From: an uncultured Luteimonas sp.
Lineage (GTDB): Bacteria > Pseudomonadota > Gammaproteobacteria > Xanthomonadales > Xanthomonadaceae
Assembly (NCBI GenBank): GCA_938008415.1
Contig: CALLKI010000045.1
Span: forward strand, 1 to 41,479
Reading direction: 5' to 3'
DNA: 41,479 nucleotides
How positions within the stretch are numbered: position 1 is the first letter of the stretch; each line of letters begins with the position of its first letter. The translations under genes were made by a program, and so were the position numbers. The notes under the pieces are model-generated. The model saw only the letters and a program-made list of their open reading frames with translations, was not told where the DNA came from and did not search any database. Positions 38,800 to 41,479 of the stretch are shown piece by piece.

Positions 38800-41479
38800 A
38801 TGACGCCTAACGAATTCATCGCCAAGTGGCGAGGTGGTGGTAAAGAGCGTGCCGAAGCGCAGTCGTTCTTCAACGACCTGTGCAAACTCGTCGGCCATAA
38901 GACGCCCAGAGAGGCTGACCCAACCCGCACATGGTTCGCCTTCGAGTATGGGGCGGAGAAGACGGTAGGTGGCAAAGGCTTTGCCGACGCCTGGCTCAAA
39001 GGGAAGTTTGGCTGGGAAGCCAAAGGTACGGGGCGCAGTCTTCAAGACGCCTATGCCCAGTTGAAAATGTACTCCGACGACCTGCAGAACCCTCCGCTGC
39101 TGGTTGTCTCTGACCTACAAACGATCGAGATCCATACCAACTTCACCAACACGGTGAAGGAAGTCCATCGCTTCACCATTGAAGACCTGGTCAAGCCCGA
39201 AGTCCTGCGCAAGGTCTGGGCGATGTTCCACAACCCAGACGAGTTGCGGCCAGGGATCAAGCGCTCCGATATCACCAAGGAAGCCGCTGAGAAGTTCGCT
39301 GACTTGGCTTGGGCGTTGCGCAGCCGAGGGCACGCTGCCCAGGAAGTGGCTCACTTCCTCAACCGCTTGGTCTTTTGCATGTTCGCCGAAGACATCGGCC
39401 TGCTGCCCGACCAGCTTTTCACCCGCATGGTGTCCGCCTCCCAAGACGACCCGGAGGCGTTCGAGAAAAATGCCGCCCAGCTGTTCGAGGCCATGCGCCT
39501 GGGCGGGCAGGCGGGCTTCGTCAAAGTGGAGTGGTTCAACGGTGGGTTGTTCAACGACGACACTACACTGCCACTGAACCGGGAGGAGCTGCGTACGCTG
39601 CTGGCAGCGTGTCATCTGTCCTGGGACCAGATCGACCCGTCGATCTTCGGCACATTGTTCGAGCGCGGTCTTGATCCAGAGAAGCGCTCCCAGCTAGGCG
39701 CTCACTACACAGATCCAGAGACGATCATGAAGATCGTCCGTCCCGTGATCATCCAGCCTTGGCTTGCCGAATGGGAGGCAGAGAAGCTTGTCCTGGCCGA
39801 GCTAATGGCCAAGGCCAATCTCCATGGATCTAGGCAAGGCCTGACCAAAGCAGAAAAGGCCGCTCGTACCCTGGCTCACAACCAGGCCAAACAACGCTTC
39901 TCCGACTTCCTCGACCGTCTTCGAGCATTCAAGGTTCTCGATCCCGCTTGCGGATCAGGCAACTTCCTTTTCATGTCGTTGCGTGCTCTCAAAGACATCG
40001 AGCACCGCGTGATGATCGAAGGCTCGGAGCTGGGGCTGGAGCGCCAACTCCTCGGCGTTGGTCCTGCTCAGGTCATGGGCATTGAGCTCAACGAGTACGC
40101 CGCAGAACTGGCGCGTATCACCGTGTGGATTGGTGAGCTCCAATGGATGGTTCAGAATGGCTACGGCGCCAGAAAGAACCCAATCCTCCATCCGCTGAAT
40201 CAAATCCAGTGCCGGGACGCCCTACTGGACGGAACCGTTCCAGCGGCTTGGCCACAGGCCGACGTCATTGTGGGAAACCCCCCTTTCATCGGCAACAAGA
40301 AGCTTCTTCGCGAACTGGGCGAAGACTACGTCAAAAAACTCAGAGACGCCTACGACGGCCGAGTTTCCGAGGGTGCGGACTTCGTCTGCTACTGGTTCGA
40401 GCGCGCAATGGACGCGATCGAGGCCGGCTCAACCCTGCGGGCTGGCTTCGTGGCAACAAACAGCATTCGAGGTGGGGCGAACCGCAAGTCTCTGGCGCGT
40501 ATCGTGGACGCTTCCAGGATCTACGACGCCTGGAGTGATGAGGATTGGTGGGACAAGGGCACTGCTGTGCGAGTGTCGATGGTGGCCTTCGGCCAGTCCA
40601 CTGAACCTGCGCGACTCGACGGTGTAGTCGTCCAAACCATCTACCCCGACCTCCATGCCCAGCCCATCGGGGGCGTTGAGCTCGATCTTACTCAGGCCAA
40701 ACCATTGGCCCAGAACAAGGGTCTGTGCTTCCAAGGGGTAAAGCTGGGCGGTCCCTTCGAGGTGGAAGCCGAGACTGCGCGCAGCTGGTTGACTCTCCCA
40801 AACCCGCACGGCGAACCCAACAGCTTGGTCTTGCGCCGCTGGCTCAACGGCATGGACCTGGTCCGGCGCCCCACCGACGCTTGGCTCATCGACTTCGGGG
40901 TCGATATGGACGAAAAGCAGGCGATGTTGTTCGAGGCGCCATACAAGCACCTGAAAGCCAAGATTGCCAGCGCAGGTAAGCGAAGGGAGAAGGCAGCGCA
41001 GGGCACCTGGTGGAGACACCAGCGGAGCAGGCCGCAAATGCGCAAGGCACTAGCTCCTCTCACCCGGTGGCTGGCTACGCCTGAGGTTTCAAAGCACCGT
41101 GTGTTCGCGTGGATGTCGCCTGCCATGTTGCCCAGTGGGTCTGTCTACGCCATCGCTCGAGAAGATGACTTCGCCTTCGGCCTACTTCAATCGAAGATCC
41201 ATGAAGTATGGGCACTCAGAGCAGGCACACGGATGGGGGTGGGCAACGATCCGCGCTACACTTCGACCACTACCTTCGAAGCGTTTCCTTTCCCCGACGG
41301 CCTGACGCCAAACCTTCCTTTGGATACTGTGCTTTCCGATCCAAGGGTAAAGAAGATTGCCGAGCTGGGTAAGACCCTCTCAGACCGACGCAATGCATGG
41401 CTCAACCCACCTCAATGGGTCGAGTGGGTAGAAGAGCCAGTGGCGGGCTACCCGCCACGGCCAGGACCAAAGCCTGGCT
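38800..41479 (+). CDS. Type IIL (MmeI-like) restriction-modification enzyme, combined nuclease and adenine methyltransferase (partial)
   Basis: 893 codons to the window edge, frame open. The ATG is preceded by GGGGGAG. The N-terminal domain is of the MmeI_N nuclease kind: D63 in GFADAWLKGKFGWEAKG and E73-A-K75 form a PD-(D/E)xK site. A helical connector follows (about 150-330, with FGTLFERGLDPEKRSQLGAH near 300). The gamma-class amino-methyltransferase has motif I DPACGSGNF (381-389) and motif IV NPPF (493-496), the adenine-N6 type. The target-recognition region should be about 620-790, and the end contains FEAFPFPDGL. MmeI itself is about 919 residues, so little is missing. One polypeptide both methylates one strand and cuts at a distance. 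Lower GC and the location in a disrupted gene mark horizontal gain. Confidence 0.9.
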   Translation, partial: MTPNEFIAKWRGGGKERAEAQSFFNDLCKLVGHKTPREADPTRTWFAFEYGAEKTVGGKGFADAWLKGKFGWEAKGTGRSLQDAYAQLKMYSDDLQNPPLLVVSDLQTIEIHTNFTNTVKEVHRFTIEDLVKPEVLRKVWAMFHNPDELRPGIKRSDITKEAAEKFADLAWALRSRGHAAQEVAHFLNRLVFCMFAEDIGLLPDQLFTRMVSASQDDPEAFEKNAAQLFEAMRLGGQAGFVKVEWFNGGLFNDDTTLPLNREELRTLLAACHLSWDQIDPSIFGTLFERGLDPEKRSQLGAHYTDPETIMKIVRPVIIQPWLAEWEAEKLVLAELMAKANLHGSRQGLTKAEKAARTLAHNQAKQRFSDFLDRLRAFKVLDPACGSGNFLFMSLRALKDIEHRVMIEGSELGLERQLLGVGPAQVMGIELNEYAAELARITVWIGELQWMVQNGYGARKNPILHPLNQIQCRDALLDGTVPAAWPQADVIVGNPPFIGNKKLLRELGEDYVKKLRDAYDGRVSEGADFVCYWFERAMDAIEAGSTLRAGFVATNSIRGGANRKSLARIVDASRIYDAWSDEDWWDKGTAVRVSMVAFGQSTEPARLDGVVVQTIYPDLHAQPIGGVELDLTQAKPLAQNKGLCFQGVKLGGPFEVEAETARSWLTLPNPHGEPNSLVLRRWLNGMDLVRRPTDAWLIDFGVDMDEKQAMLFEAPYKHLKAKIASAGKRREKAAQGTWWRHQRSRPQMRKALAPLTRWLATPEVSKHRVFAWMSPAMLPSGSVYAIAREDDFAFGLLQSKIHEVWALRAGTRMGVGNDPRYTSTTTFEAFPFPDGLTPNLPLDTVLSDPRVKKIAELGKTLSDRRNAWLNPPQWVEWVEEPVAGYPPRPGPKPG

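Noticed and set aside
38022..39023. A minus-strand open frame of 333 codons across the island edge
   Set aside because: It is antisense to the HTH and R-M genes and shows no integrase or transposase motif, although an integrase was looked for at this edge.
38800..41479. BREX PglX or DISARM methylase instead of type IIL R-M
   Set aside because: The N-terminal PD-(D/E)xK-type nuclease segment fused to the methylase, and the absence of other BREX or DISARM genes in view, favour the MmeI-like type.

Overview
The window is a stretch of very GC-rich bacterial chromosome, densely packed with genes on both strands. Gene content fits a gammaproteobacterium of the Xanthomonadaceae, probably near Lysobacter or Luteimonas: a lysine-rich histone H1-like protein, a qmcA-nfeD pair, gcvT-gcvH, a large FadE, a lemA-M48 peptidase pair and a soluble sugar dehydrogenase. 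The assignment rests on recognising protein families by eye; no search was run. No rRNA, tRNA or CRISPR array was seen.

Layout. Positions 1-785 hold the start of metK (minus strand). A YdjM-like membrane protein follows (931-1962). On the minus strand from 7.4 to 2.0 kb come a small exported protein, an ECF-type sigma factor and a 1368-residue membrane Ser/Thr kinase with a repeat-rich sensor region; this resembles the sigma/kinase couples common in Planctomycetes. Next is a nupC-rbsK-dusB cluster (10.8-7.5 kb), a GGDEF protein with an altered GGQEF signature, and an aldo/keto reductase. A second regulatory unit (15.5-13.1 kb, minus) joins an ECF sigma factor, a single-pass membrane protein and an exported two-PDZ protein. 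qmcA-nfeD and gcvT-gcvH follow on the plus strand.

Between gcvH and the H1-like gene is a 730-base gap with a promoter-like element and a strong intrinsic terminator about 170 nt apart, which looks like a small RNA gene. After the H1-like gene come a serine hydrolase, lemA plus an M48 peptidase with an unusual C-terminal extension, a GMC oxidoreductase, an NTP/NDP-type transporter, and a fadE-hotdog-membrane protein cluster facing a TetR regulator, with a promoter and palindromic operator between them. Then come a lipoprotein metallopeptidase, an AmiD-like amidase, apt, a DUF4920 protein, a membrane-anchored GGCT-like protein, a PQQ sugar dehydrogenase and an EF-hand protein.

At about 38.0 kb the character changes. 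A HAD hydrolase gene is cut off after codon 136. About 140 bases later a second, diverged start of a HAD gene appears and is itself broken after about 25 codons. Beyond it lies visibly less GC-rich DNA with an HTH protein and a type IIL (MmeI-like) combined restriction-modification enzyme that runs off the window. This is the left edge of a defence-carrying genomic island, with signs of more than one rearrangement at the same gene.
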